A stretch of 8,400 nucleotides of DNA, from assembly GCA_900545165.1 (NCBI GenBank), contig UQYA01000077.1:1-8400 (forward strand), written 5' to 3'. This DNA is from an uncultured Collinsella sp. (lineage in GTDB: Bacteria; Actinomycetota; Coriobacteriia; Coriobacteriales; Coriobacteriaceae). Numbering within the stretch: position 1 is the stretch's first letter; every line of letters begins with the position of its first letter. Below, in pieces: positions 1-8,400 of the stretch. The position numbers and the translations under genes are program-made. The notes under the pieces are model-generated. The model was given only the letters and a program-made list of their open reading frames with translations. It was not told the origin of the DNA and searched no databases.

Positions 1-131
1 GCCCCAACGTCCAGTAGGTCGAGCGCCTCCTGTCCGTCGTGACAGCAGTCGACACTGTACGCCAAGTTCCGCAAGCTGCGCGCGATTGCGTCGCACAGCG
101 CCCGCTCGTCCTCGACGATCAAAATACGCAT
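1..131 (-). CDS. Response regulator, OmpR-type receiver domain (N-terminal part only)
   Basis: Reading leftwards from ATG at 131, the 43 visible codons begin MRILIVEDERALCDAI, the first beta strand and acidic pocket (E7, D8) of a CheY-like receiver domain. The phospho-accepting aspartate, expected near residue 51, and any DNA-binding domain lie beyond the window edge. An AAGGAGA Shine-Dalgarno sits 5 nt before the ATG, so this start is secure. By family, the protein would be phosphorylated by a histidine kinase and act as a transcription factor. The kinase is not visible and may lie further left. The gene is divergent from the redox operon starting at 222, with only about 90 nt between them, so it could regulate that operon; this is inference. 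Assignment to the OmpR/PhoB class rests on the MRILIVEDE start and is less certain than receiver identity. Confidence 0.85.
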   Translation of the reverse strand, partial: MRILIVEDERALCDAIARSLRNLAYSVDCCHDGQEALDLLDVG

Positions 132-161
132 AACAGTCTCCTTGCACATTTCAAATCGCGC

Positions 162-189
162 TTAACACGGATTTTATAGCCGATATGGT
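162..189 (+). promoter_or_regulatory. Possible promoter of the redox operon
   Basis: TTAACA at 162-167 (5 of 6 to TTGACA), a 16-nt spacer and TATGGT at 184-189 (4 of 6 to TATAAT) lie just upstream of the Shine-Dalgarno at 207-213. The match is modest and the 90-nt divergent region must also hold the promoter of the response-regulator gene. TATAAA on the minus strand at 172-177 could be its -10 box, but I see no good -35 for it. Confidence 0.3.
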
Positions 190-206
190 CCAATGGTCGC
201 GTAACG

Positions 207-213
207 AAAGGAG
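207..213 (+). promoter_or_regulatory. Ribosome binding site that fixes the TTG start at 222
   Basis: AAAGGAG at 207-213 is followed by an 8-nt spacer and TTG at 222. It is the strongest Shine-Dalgarno near the operon start and shows that the first translated gene is the 48-codon frame, not the longer overlapping frame with an ATG at 274. Confidence 0.8.
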
Positions 214-221
214 TGGTCAGG

Positions 222-368
222 TTGTTCAAAGCGGTAAAACCCGTGGTACAGGTCGCTTTGTTGATCGTCGGAATTGCCATGGTGTGCTTTGGCGTTATGC
301 GTGGCGAGGCAGATGCCGTGCTGGCCAAAGCGATTAGGCTGTGCTTGGAGTGTATCGGAATTGGATAA
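222..368 (+). CDS. Small membrane protein with C-terminal CXXC (CD1871A family)
   Basis: This 48-residue protein starts at TTG and ends at TAA 366-368. It has a short basic N-terminus (MFKAVK), one hydrophobic helix at about residues 8-26, then a charged stretch and the C-terminal motif CLECIGIG (C41, C44). I recognise this layout as the CD1871A family of CXXC small proteins of anaerobes. The basic N-terminus suggests N-in/C-out topology, which would place the CXXC outside the membrane, able to exchange disulfides with the TlpA-like lipoprotein two genes downstream. Its last codons overlap the start of the membrane Fe-S gene by 8 nt, so the two are probably translationally coupled. It is shorter than usual gene-calling limits and lies under a longer competing frame, so it is easily missed. 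The family function is not established; an electron or thiol relay role is inferred from the CXXC and neighbours. Confidence 0.85.
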   Translation: MFKAVKPVVQVALLIVGIAMVCFGVMRGEADAVLAKAIRLCLECIGIG

Positions 369-1263
369 AAGAGAAAACACTGCGTCGCATGTTTTGGCTC
401 GATTTCGCGGATTCATTCAGGCGGCGGCGACGCTCGTCACCAACATTCACCTGCCAAACTTTGCCAAAGGCGGCATCTATCAGGGCGCGGGAAAAACAGT
501 CTGCGTACCTGGGCTTAATTGTTATTCGTGCCCCGCGGCATCGGGTGCGTGCCCCATCGGGTCGTTCCAGTCGGTGGTAGGTTCATCTAAGTTCAACTTC
601 TCCTACTACGTTACCGGTACGCTCATTTTGCTCGGCGTGCTGCTGGGACGCTTTGTATGCGGCTTTCTGTGCCCGTTTGGCTGGCTGCAGGAGCTGCTTC
701 ATAAGATTCCCGGCAAAAAGCTTTCGACAAAAAAGCTCAAGGCGCTTACGTATATCAAATACTTCGTGCTGCTGTTTGCTGTGGTATTGCTGCCTGTGCT
801 GGTGGTCAACGACCTGGGGATGGGAGATCCGTTCTTTTGCAAGTACATCTGTCCGCAGGGTGTGCTCGAGGGCGCCATTCCTCTGGCCATTGCCAATGCC
901 GGCATTCGATCTGCGTTGGGACATCTCTTTACTTGGAAACTTGCCGTTCTCATTGCCGTGGTAGTGCTGAGCGTTTTGTTCTATCGCCCCTTCTGCAAAT
1001 GGATTTGTCCACTCGGCGCATTCTATGCGCTCATGAATAGGGTGTCCCTACTGGGGATTCGGGTTGACGCATGCAAATGTGTCTCGTGCGGCAAGTGCTC
1101 AAAGGTTTGTCAGATGGACGTTGATGTGGTCCGCGCGCCCAATCATGCCGAATGCATCCGGTGCGGAAAGTGCATCGGGGCCTGTCCCGTCGATGCCATC
1201 AGCTATCGCTATGGCCTGGATGTGTCGGCGGGAAAGCCCCCCTTGACCGCCGATAAAAAGTAA
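361..1263 (+). CDS. Membrane polyferredoxin, NapH/YccM-like 4Fe-4S protein
   Basis: The 300-residue protein has an N-terminal cysteine cluster at C48, C54, C57 and C64 (CVPGLNCYSCP then CPIGS), hydrophobic segments at about 82-101, 132-150 and 194-208, and CxxxCP-type motifs at C100/C104, C160/C164 and C212/C216. Two classical 4Fe-4S ferredoxin motifs close it (C240/243/246/250 and C265/268/271/275). This is the NapH/YccM/RdxA arrangement: proteins that pass electrons between Fe-S clusters in or at the membrane. I chose TTG 361 because it overlaps the upstream stop (TTGGATAA), has GGAG at 347-350, and yields the basic start MDKRENTASHVLARF. The ATG at 274 would add 29 residues that are merely the upstream gene read in another frame. 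The likely role is to deliver low-potential electrons to the neighbouring CXXC protein and TlpA lipoprotein (inference). Confidence 0.88.
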   Translation: MDKRENTASHVLARFRGFIQAAATLVTNIHLPNFAKGGIYQGAGKTVCVPGLNCYSCPAASGACPIGSFQSVVGSSKFNFSYYVTGTLILLGVLLGRFVCGFLCPFGWLQELLHKIPGKKLSTKKLKALTYIKYFVLLFAVVLLPVLVVNDLGMGDPFFCKYICPQGVLEGAIPLAIANAGIRSALGHLFTWKLAVLIAVVVLSVLFYRPFCKWICPLGAFYALMNRVSLLGIRVDACKCVSCGKCSKVCQMDVDVVRAPNHAECIRCGKCIGACPVDAISYRYGLDVSAGKPPLTADKK

Positions 1264-1280
1264 ACAAGCTTCGACAAAAC

Positions 1281-1285
1281 GGAGG
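1281..1285 (+). promoter_or_regulatory. Ribosome binding site deciding the lipoprotein start
   Basis: GGAGG at 1281-1285 lies 7 nt before ATG 1293 but only 1 nt before ATG 1287, so translation should begin at 1293. Confidence 0.8.
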
Positions 1286-1292
1286 AATGACC

Positions 1293-2264
1293 ATGAAGCT
1301 TTCTAAGATTGCGGCCCTGTTTATGGTGCCGGTATTGGCCTTGTGTCTTGTGGCATGTTCGACGCCCGGTGGCAATGCGAGCGAATCTGCGAGCTCTGAT
1401 CCTAAGATCGCAGAACTCACTGCGCAGAAGCCGACCAATGCCGATGAGGCCGCCGAGCTGTATGCGAAGCTCATGAAAAAGGAGAACGATATCCTTTCGA
1501 GTGATAACGCGCTATGGGAAAAGGTATTCAATGCGGCAAATAAAGACTCGGTAATGATTGAGGACGGCAGCAATTACGGCGATTTCCTGCTCAAGACCAT
1601 CGACGGCGCCAAGGATGAGTTTACGGCGGATGAGCTCAAGACGCTCAAGGCCGGTGCGCAGCAGATCAAGGAGATCGAGGACAAGCTCGAGAGCTTGGAG
1701 AAGGAGTTCCCCGGCTGTGGAAGCACGCCGAGCGCAGGCGAGAGCGTTGACGCTTCGACCGCTGGCATGACGGCTGGTGCCAATGCTTCGAGCGAGGCGA
1801 CGAAGTTCCCCAGCTTTACGGGCAAGGACCTGGATGGCAACGACGTGAGCAGCGACGAGCTGTTCTCTAAGAACAAGGTCACCGTCATGAACTTCTGGTT
1901 CACCACGTGCAAGCCGTGCGTGGGCGAGCTGGGCGATCTTGAGAAACTGAATCAGGAGCTTGCCAAGAAGGGCGGCCAGGTCGTGGGCGTCAATTCCTTT
2001 ACGCTCGATGGTAACAAGGGCGAGATTGCAGATGCCAAGGACGTGCTGAGCAAGAAGGGCGTGACGTATAAGAACATCTGGTTCAAGTCGGATAGCGAGG
2101 CCGGTAAGTTTACGTCAAATTTGTTCTCGTTCCCGACAACGTATGTCATCGATCAGAATGGCAACATCGTAGGGGAGCCCATCGTGGGCGCCATCAGCTC
2201 CGCTGAGCAGCGCGCAGCGCTCGACAAGCTTATCGACCAGGCGATTGCGAATAGCGAGCAGTAG
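1293..2264 (+). CDS. TlpA/ResA-like thioredoxin-fold lipoprotein
   Basis: This 323-residue protein begins with a lipoprotein signal: MKLSK, a hydrophobic core, and lipobox LVAC with lipid-bearing C22. A Ser/Ala/Gly-rich linker and an acidic, helical region (about 30-150) follow. The C-terminal thioredoxin fold (about 170-323) carries NFWFTTCKPCVGEL, with active-site C206 and C209, and the later strand TYVIDQNGNIVG. By family it reduces or rearranges disulfides on the outer face of the membrane; ResA/TlpA proteins need an external electron supply. The supply here would be the two upstream membrane proteins rather than CcdA, which is absent from the window. The gene follows the Fe-S gene by 29 nt and is the last before a strong terminator. 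The substrate is unknown. Candidates by analogy are methionine sulfoxide reductases, apocytochromes or secreted cysteine proteins. Confidence 0.88.
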   Translation: MKLSKIAALFMVPVLALCLVACSTPGGNASESASSDPKIAELTAQKPTNADEAAELYAKLMKKENDILSSDNALWEKVFNAANKDSVMIEDGSNYGDFLLKTIDGAKDEFTADELKTLKAGAQQIKEIEDKLESLEKEFPGCGSTPSAGESVDASTAGMTAGANASSEATKFPSFTGKDLDGNDVSSDELFSKNKVTVMNFWFTTCKPCVGELGDLEKLNQELAKKGGQVVGVNSFTLDGNKGEIADAKDVLSKKGVTYKNIWFKSDSEAGKFTSNLFSFPTTYVIDQNGNIVGEPIVGAISSAEQRAALDKLIDQAIANSEQ

Positions 2265-2344
2265 AAAACGCGTAAAGCATAGAGAGGATCGTGCGCCGCT
2301 GTGAGGAGTAGTCCGCTGCCTTTCAAGACAATCTCCACCATATA

Positions 2345-2371
2345 GAGGCCCCACTTGGGGCCTCTTTTTTT
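2345..2371 (+). terminator. Intrinsic terminator of the redox operon
   Basis: A perfect 8-bp stem GAGGCCCC/GGGGCCTC (2345-2352 with 2357-2364) closes a 4-nt loop ACTT and is followed by seven T (2365-2371). It lies 80 nt after the lipoprotein stop and separates this operon from the ABC transporter. Confidence 0.92.
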
Positions 2372-2518
2372 GGGCGCCGTCCCGTTCGTTTTTTGATGCG
2401 GTTCCCTACATTCCTCACTGGCTCCGGCAAAAAATGGGGATAGAGTAGGACAAACGCGTCGAATACGAACGGCGGGGAAGAGCGGGCAAGTGCGCCCGCG
2501 TGGGAGAGGTTGCCATCC
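2372..2518 (+). other. Leader region of the ABC transporter gene
   Basis: These 147 nt hold the upstream region of the transporter. GGGAGAGG at 2502-2509 is the ribosome binding site, 9 nt before ATG 2519. I found no convincing -35/-10 pair; TAGAGT at 2441-2446 is a possible -10 without a good -35. Confidence 0.4.
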
Positions 2519-5771
<3,253 letters not shown>

Positions 5772-5773
<2 letters not shown>

Positions 5774-5804
5774 TGTGACAAAGGGACAGTTCCTTTGTCA
5801 CATT
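5772..5804. repeat. 33-nt palindrome overlapping the ABC transporter stop codon
   Basis: Arms AATGTGACAAAGG (5772-5784) and CCTTTGTCACATT (5792-5804) are perfect 13-bp complements around a 7-nt centre GACAGTT. The left arm contains the last two bases of the TAA stop. There is no T run after it, so it is not a classical intrinsic terminator, although such a hairpin could stabilise the mRNA 3' end. Its style (GTGACAAAGG...CCTTTGTCAC) resembles REP-like palindromes mobilised by RAYT-type (Y1) transposases. None is in this window, so that link is inference. Confidence 0.75.
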
Positions 5805-5820
5805 GAGCGGCTTGTGAATT

Positions 5821-6002
5821 CGAGGTCTAATACTTTTCCGACAAGTGAACGAGTCAAAATGGACCCCCGAAGTATCGACACTTTTGAGATACAATTTCCT
5901 GCGGTTTCGATTGTTGAATCCTGCGGTTTTGGCGTCAGAAAATGTCGATGCTTCGGGGGTTCAAAAACGGTCGTTCACTTCTTGGAAAAGTATTAGACCT
6001 CG
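5821..6002 (+). repeat. 182-nt foldback element, copy 1 (MITE-like)
   Basis: The ends are perfect 19-bp inverted arms: CGAGGTCTAATACTTTTCC at 5821-5839 pairs with 5984-6002. Inside, AAGTGAACGA (5843-5852) pairs with 5971-5980, and ACCCCCGAAGTATCGACA (5863-5880) pairs with 5943-5960 with one G-U pair. The centre holds two direct repeats CCTGCGGTTT at 5898-5907 and 5920-5929. The whole element can fold into one long interrupted hairpin. It encodes no protein and has no clear target-site duplication. A second copy of identical length lies at 6339-6520 in the opposite orientation. It is most likely a non-autonomous palindromic mobile repeat; a structured RNA or bidirectional terminator role cannot be excluded. 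Confidence 0.85.
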
Positions 6003-6073
6003 TTATATTGGCGGCGTTCGCGAGCGGCAACCAGAGTGCAGCCTCCTAGTTCTTCTTTGCAGAGAGCACAAGG

Positions 6074-6330
6074 CTAATCCGCGACGCTTTCGCACACGGG
6101 CTCCAAGGCGTCTTGCGCGATGGCAAGCTGCTCGGCGCCGCCCAGGCTGCGCGCGAGATTGTTATCGCCGTTCTTGAGCAAGCGGCCGGCAGCTTGCGTG
6201 GCGAGCACGCTGGCTGGAGTTCCCTTTGGCGAAACACAATGTCGTTGATCATTTGGAGTGGCAGGATCAGCAGACATGCTACGAATGCCATGATGAGCAC
6301 AATCGCTGCGATCTTGCCGTTCGTGAGCAT
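6074..6330 (-). pseudogene. Frameshifted remnant of a small membrane protein (unrecognised)
   Basis: From ATG 6330 leftwards, one frame reads MLTNGKIAAIVLIMAFVACL and continues to MINDIVFRQ: a short N-terminus and one clear membrane helix (about residues 6-25). Beyond about position 6226 that frame turns into implausible Arg/Pro/Ser-rich sequence. The neighbouring frame instead shows host-like codons with G/C third positions and reads GTPASVLATQAAGRLLKNG, then NLARSLGGAEQLAIAQDALE, ending in TAG at 6074-6076. Restoring one base at the CAAAGG run near 6226 would join both parts into about 86 residues. No Shine-Dalgarno precedes the ATG, and foldback copy 2 begins 8 nt upstream, so the true start or promoter may have been lost. 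I do not recognise the family. Alternatives are a sequencing error at the A run or an unexpressed chance frame. Confidence 0.45.
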
Positions 6331-6338
6331 CAGTAAAT

Positions 6339-6520
6339 CGAAGGTGAATGGTTTTACGAGAAGTGAGCGACCTATTCTGGACCCCTGAAGCATTCGCACT
6401 TTTGGATGCAAAAACCGCAGGATTTGAGCGACAAAACCGCAGGAAATGGCTCTCCAAAAGTGTCGATGCTTCGGGGGTCCGATTTCACTCGTTCACTTCG
6501 CGGGAAAGTATTCACCTTCG
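6339..6520 (-). repeat. 182-nt foldback element, copy 2 (inverted relative to copy 1)
   Basis: Terminal arms CGAAGGTGAAT (6339-6349) and ATTCACCTTCG (6510-6520) pair perfectly. The inner stem 6379-6405 pairs with 6454-6480 at 23 of 27 positions. The loop carries AAAACCGCAGG at 6411-6421 and 6433-6443, the reverse complement of the repeats in copy 1, so this copy points the other way. Length is exactly that of copy 1. In copy 1 orientation the two left arms differ at positions 4, 6, 7 and 8, and in each case the opposite arm carries the compensating base. It separates the remnant gene from the end of the flavodoxin operon and may act as its 3' hairpin. Confidence 0.85.
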
Positions 6521-6609
6521 TTGCGCAGGGACGGCTGGAGGGGTAGTTGGTGCCGGGTGACCGCTTCTGTCTTGGGCGGATTGTCGACTTGGGCCTCCGA
6601 CGCGCCGTG
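6521..6609. other. Spacer after the flavodoxin gene, no gene seen
   Basis: No terminator with a T run is visible on either strand. The flavodoxin frame happens to stay open for 38 codons beyond its TAG stop into foldback copy 2, which is unremarkable at this base composition. Confidence 0.5.
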
Positions 6610-7083
6610 CTAGAGGTGTCTTGCCGCGAGCTTCTCGAGTTCGGTGTCGCTTACGTTGTTGAGGACGCCGCCGTCAACGATCTTTGCGCCTGGAGCGCTT
6701 GCCCTAAGGGTCGACGCCGTCTTGCCCATTCCGCTCCCGCCCGAGGTGGCAAACAGGACGATTGTTTTGCCTGTCAGGTCGTAAGACTCGAGGAACGTAT
6801 TGACAATCGCCGGCGCCACGTACCACCAGATGGGAAATCCCAAAAAGATGATGTCGTAGTCTTCGATGTGCTCGACTCTGGAGGTTATGGCAGGACGGCA
6901 GGAGGGGTCGGCTGCCTCGAGTGTGCTGCGGCTTTGTTTGTCACGCCAGTCAAGGTCGGCGCTTGTGTATGGATTGGCGGGCACAATGGCGAACAGGTCG
7001 CTGTCCGCTACACGAGCCAGGCGACATGCAACGTCCTTCGTGGTTCCCGTTGCGCTGAAATATGCCACAAGTGTCTTAGCCAA
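6610..7083 (-). CDS. Short-chain flavodoxin
   Basis: From TTG 7083 the protein is 157 residues, the normal size for a short flavodoxin. It opens with MAKTLVAYFSATGTTK, the first strand plus the FMN phosphate-binding loop SATGTT (10-15). DYDIIFLGFPIWW (75-87) gives the flavin-contacting tryptophan loop, and TIVLFATSGGSGMGKT (107-122) the third binding region. By family it is an FMN electron carrier or a small flavodoxin-like reductase in the cytoplasm. The TTG is chosen because AAAGGA lies 6 nt before it (7090-7095) and the protein then begins exactly at the flavodoxin fold. An open frame to TTG 7215 would add 44 unrelated low-complexity residues and overlap the upstream gene. It is the last gene of the minus-strand operon, 58 nt after the small protein gene, and probably co-transcribed with the aldo/keto reductase. 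The physiological partner is unknown. Confidence 0.88.
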   Translation of the reverse strand: MAKTLVAYFSATGTTKDVACRLARVADSDLFAIVPANPYTSADLDWRDKQSRSTLEAADPSCRPAITSRVEHIEDYDIIFLGFPIWWYVAPAIVNTFLESYDLTGKTIVLFATSGGSGMGKTASTLRASAPGAKIVDGGVLNNVSDTELEKLAARHL

Positions 7084-7089
7084 TGGAGT

Positions 7090-7095
7090 TCCTTT
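7090..7095 (-). promoter_or_regulatory. Ribosome binding site deciding the flavodoxin start
   Basis: AAAGGA on the minus strand, 6 nt before TTG 7083, supports the short 157-residue flavodoxin. The upstream candidates TTG 7215 and ATG 7188 have no comparable site. Confidence 0.7.
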
Positions 7096-7141
7096 CGTTG
7101 CTGCGGTTTGGGCCTTATGCTGAGGTGCATTTGGCGCTGTC

Positions 7142-7381
7142 TCATGACCGCGATGCTGTGCGGCTTGTCCTGCATTCGGTTGAGACATTGCGTAGCCGGT
7201 AGATGAGATAGTCAAGGCGCTCGAGTTTCTGCTGTCCCGAGTGAATATCGTCGAGCAATTCGCGACGATACCGTTTTAGTAGACAAATACGCGCGCAGTC
7301 GCTGGCGGCCGAGCTGTACAGCTCGATGAGATCTTCGCTGCAGCCGACGTCGTGTAGGCCGTCGATGATGCTGTCGTCCAT
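7142..7381 (-). CDS. Conserved small protein of oxidoreductase operons (function unknown)
   Basis: This 79-residue protein begins MDDSIIDGLHDVGCSEDLIE and contains the helical, charged stretch LLKRYRRELLDDIHSGQQKL followed by ERLDYLIYRLR. It resembles short cysteine-containing proteins I have seen beside aldo/keto reductases, flavodoxins or MerR regulators in gut Firmicutes and Actinobacteria; no function is known to me. Cysteines lie at 14, 29, 33 and 70. It is soluble with no signal peptide, and residues about 34-64 could form a helical hairpin or coiled coil. ATG 7381 lies 4 nt after the aldo/keto reductase stop (TAATGACATG). There is only a weak AAGAAAG upstream, so translation is probably coupled to that gene. 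The last 15 residues (after YRLRN) are Ser/Arg-rich and may be a read-on tail beyond the conserved part. Confidence 0.75.
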   Translation of the reverse strand: MDDSIIDGLHDVGCSEDLIELYSSAASDCARICLLKRYRRELLDDIHSGQQKLERLDYLIYRLRNVSTECRTSRTASRS

Positions 7382-7385
7382 GTCA

Positions 7386-8400
7386 TTACTTTCTTGCTTT
7401 GACTTTGGTGGTGCCGGCAAGTGGTTTTTCGCCGGGACGGGCCTTGGGACCAACGAGCTCGTGCGGTTGATAGGGCTCTTCGAGGAAGTCGATCTCGGCG
7501 GGGGAGAGCGTTATGCCGAGCGCGGCTACGGCGTCGTCGACTCGCTCGGGCTTGGAACAACCCACGATGGGCGCCTCGACCCCACGCGCCCAGTGCCACG
7601 CCAGCGCAATCTGCGCCATCGACACGTCATGATCGGCGGCGACCTTGGCCACGCGCTCAACGATGGGCATGTCGATGGCGCGGTCGTGGTCATACTTATT
7701 GGCCATGGTCGTGTCGGTGGTGCCACGTGTGCTCGAGCTTTCCCACGTGGGGCGGCAGAGGTGTCCCGACGCCAGGGGACTGTATGGCGTAAGGGCCATG
7801 TCAAACTGGCGACATACCGGAATCATCTCCCGCTCGTCCTCTCGGTACAGCAGGTTGTAGTGGCACTGCATGCTCGTAAAGGGCGTCCATCCGTGGTCGC
7901 GTGCGACGATCTGCAGGTTGTGCAGCTGGTAGGCATACATGGCGCTGGCGCCGAGCGCGCGAACCTTGCCCTCGCGCACCAAGTCGTTGAACGCCTCCAT
8001 GGCCTCTTCCATGGGAACGTCGTAATCGAAGCGGTGGATGATGTAGAGGTCTAGGTAATCGGTGCCCAAGCGCTTGAGCGAGCCTTCGATCTCGCGTTTG
8101 ATGGCGTCGGCGGAAAGGCCGCCCTCGTTGAAGTGAACCTTGCTGGCCAGCACGACGCTCTCGCGAGCGATGCCCAGGTTGCGCAGGGCGGCGCCTATGT
8201 ATTCTTCGCTCGTGCCAAAGCTGTAGCAGTTCGCGGTATCGATAAAGTTGATTCCGCTGTCGAGTGCGCGTTTGATGACGGCACGCGTGTCGTCGGGTCC
8301 GATGGTCCACTGATGAAAGTCAGGGCTGGGTTCGCCAAAGCTCATGCCTCCCAGGCAGAGTTTAGAGACTTTGATGCCGGAATGGCCAAGGGTTGTGTAC
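7386..8400 (-). CDS. Aldo/keto reductase, YajO-like (N-terminus beyond the window)
   Basis: The frame is open to the right edge: 18 codons before the internal ATG at 8345 read YTTLGHSGIKVSKLCLGG, the conserved AKR first strand, so the true start lies just past 8400 and ATG 8345 is not it. The catalytic tetrad is visible: Asp and Tyr in FIDTANCY, Lys in LASKVH and His in YIIHRFD, with the expected spacing (5, 33 and 68 residues from Asp). MSFGEPSPDFHQWT, FTSMQCHYNLLYREDEREMI and PYSPLASGHL are close to the YajO group, so it should be an NADPH-dependent (beta/alpha)8 barrel reductase of aldehydes or ketones. The C-terminus PYQPHELVG also fits; the following basic tail (KPLAGTTKVKARK) is extra. 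It is the first visible gene of the minus-strand operon with the small protein and flavodoxin. Substrate cannot be told from sequence. Confidence 0.93.
   Translation of the reverse strand, partial: YTTLGHSGIKVSKLCLGGMSFGEPSPDFHQWTIGPDDTRAVIKRALDSGINFIDTANCYSFGTSEEYIGAALRNLGIARESVVLASKVHFNEGGLSADAIKREIEGSLKRLGTDYLDLYIIHRFDYDVPMEEAMEAFNDLVREGKVRALGASAMYAYQLHNLQIVARDHGWTPFTSMQCHYNLLYREDEREMIPVCRQFDMALTPYSPLASGHLCRPTWESSSTRGTTDTTMANKYDHDRAIDMPIVERVAKVAADHDVSMAQIALAWHWARGVEAPIVGCSKPERVDDAVAALGITLSPAEIDFLEEPYQPHELVGPKARPGEKPLAGTTKVKARK

Noticed and set aside
274..360. ATG 274 as start of the Fe-S protein, giving 329 residues.
   Set aside because: The extra 29 residues overlap the 48-residue gene in another frame, look unlike any signal or membrane start, and lack a Shine-Dalgarno; TTG 361 has GGAG and the overlap typical of coupled genes.
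5821..6520. CRISPR array or retron reading of the repeated region.
   Set aside because: There are only two copies, they are long foldbacks in opposite orientation with no regular spacers, and neither cas genes nor a reverse transcriptase is present.
6493..6609. In-frame continuation of the flavodoxin beyond its TAG, as if a stop had truncated a longer protein.
   Set aside because: A run of 38 open codons is expected by chance at this composition, the flavodoxin fold is complete before the TAG, and the extension runs into the repeat.
7084..7215. Longer flavodoxin of 201 residues from TTG 7215 or ATG 7188.
   Set aside because: The added 44 residues are low-complexity, overlap the upstream gene, and have no good ribosome binding site; AAAGGA sits just before TTG 7083.
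6547..8054. Plus-strand open frames opposite the flavodoxin and aldo/keto reductase (6547-7206, 7326-8054).
   Set aside because: They lie antisense to genes with clear active-site motifs and have no recognisable protein features.

Overview
The window looks like a chromosomal segment from a gut anaerobe of the Coriobacteriia, most likely Collinsella or a close relative. This is inferred from moderately high G+C coding DNA, frequent TTG starts behind good Shine-Dalgarno sequences, and gene types typical of anaerobic gut Gram-positives. No rRNA, tRNA, transposase or CRISPR is present.

Layout, left to right. (1) The N-terminus of an OmpR-type response regulator runs leftwards off the edge (131 to 1). 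(2) Divergent from it is a compact three-gene redox operon (222-2264): a 48-residue membrane protein with a C-terminal CXXC (CD1871A family), a membrane polyferredoxin of the NapH/YccM type, and a TlpA/ResA-like thioredoxin lipoprotein. It closes with a strong intrinsic terminator at 2345-2371. Together these genes look like a route for passing electrons from cytoplasmic Fe-S carriers across the membrane to extracytoplasmic thiols. (3) A single very large MacB-type ABC transporter (2519-5773) joins ATPase and permease in one chain, with about 650 residues outside the membrane. (4) A gene-poor, repeat-rich stretch (5772-6609) follows: a 33-nt palindrome overlapping the transporter stop codon, then two 182-nt foldback elements in opposite orientation (5821-6002 and 6339-6520) flanking what looks like a frameshifted remnant gene on the minus strand. 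(5) A minus-strand operon enters from the right edge: a YajO-like aldo/keto reductase (N-terminus cut by the window edge), a 79-residue conserved small protein, and a short flavodoxin.

The most unusual feature is the pair of 182-nt elements. They have identical length, both fold back on themselves, and all four base differences in the outermost eight positions of one arm are matched by compensating changes in the other arm. They carry two phased direct repeats in the loop. This points to a family of non-autonomous palindromic repeats whose pairing is maintained. The CXXC / polyferredoxin / TlpA relay is the most interesting protein system. Several gene starts had to be moved from the longest open frame: the polyferredoxin and flavodoxin both start at TTG codons well inside the longest open frame, and the 48-residue gene is hidden under a longer overlapping frame.
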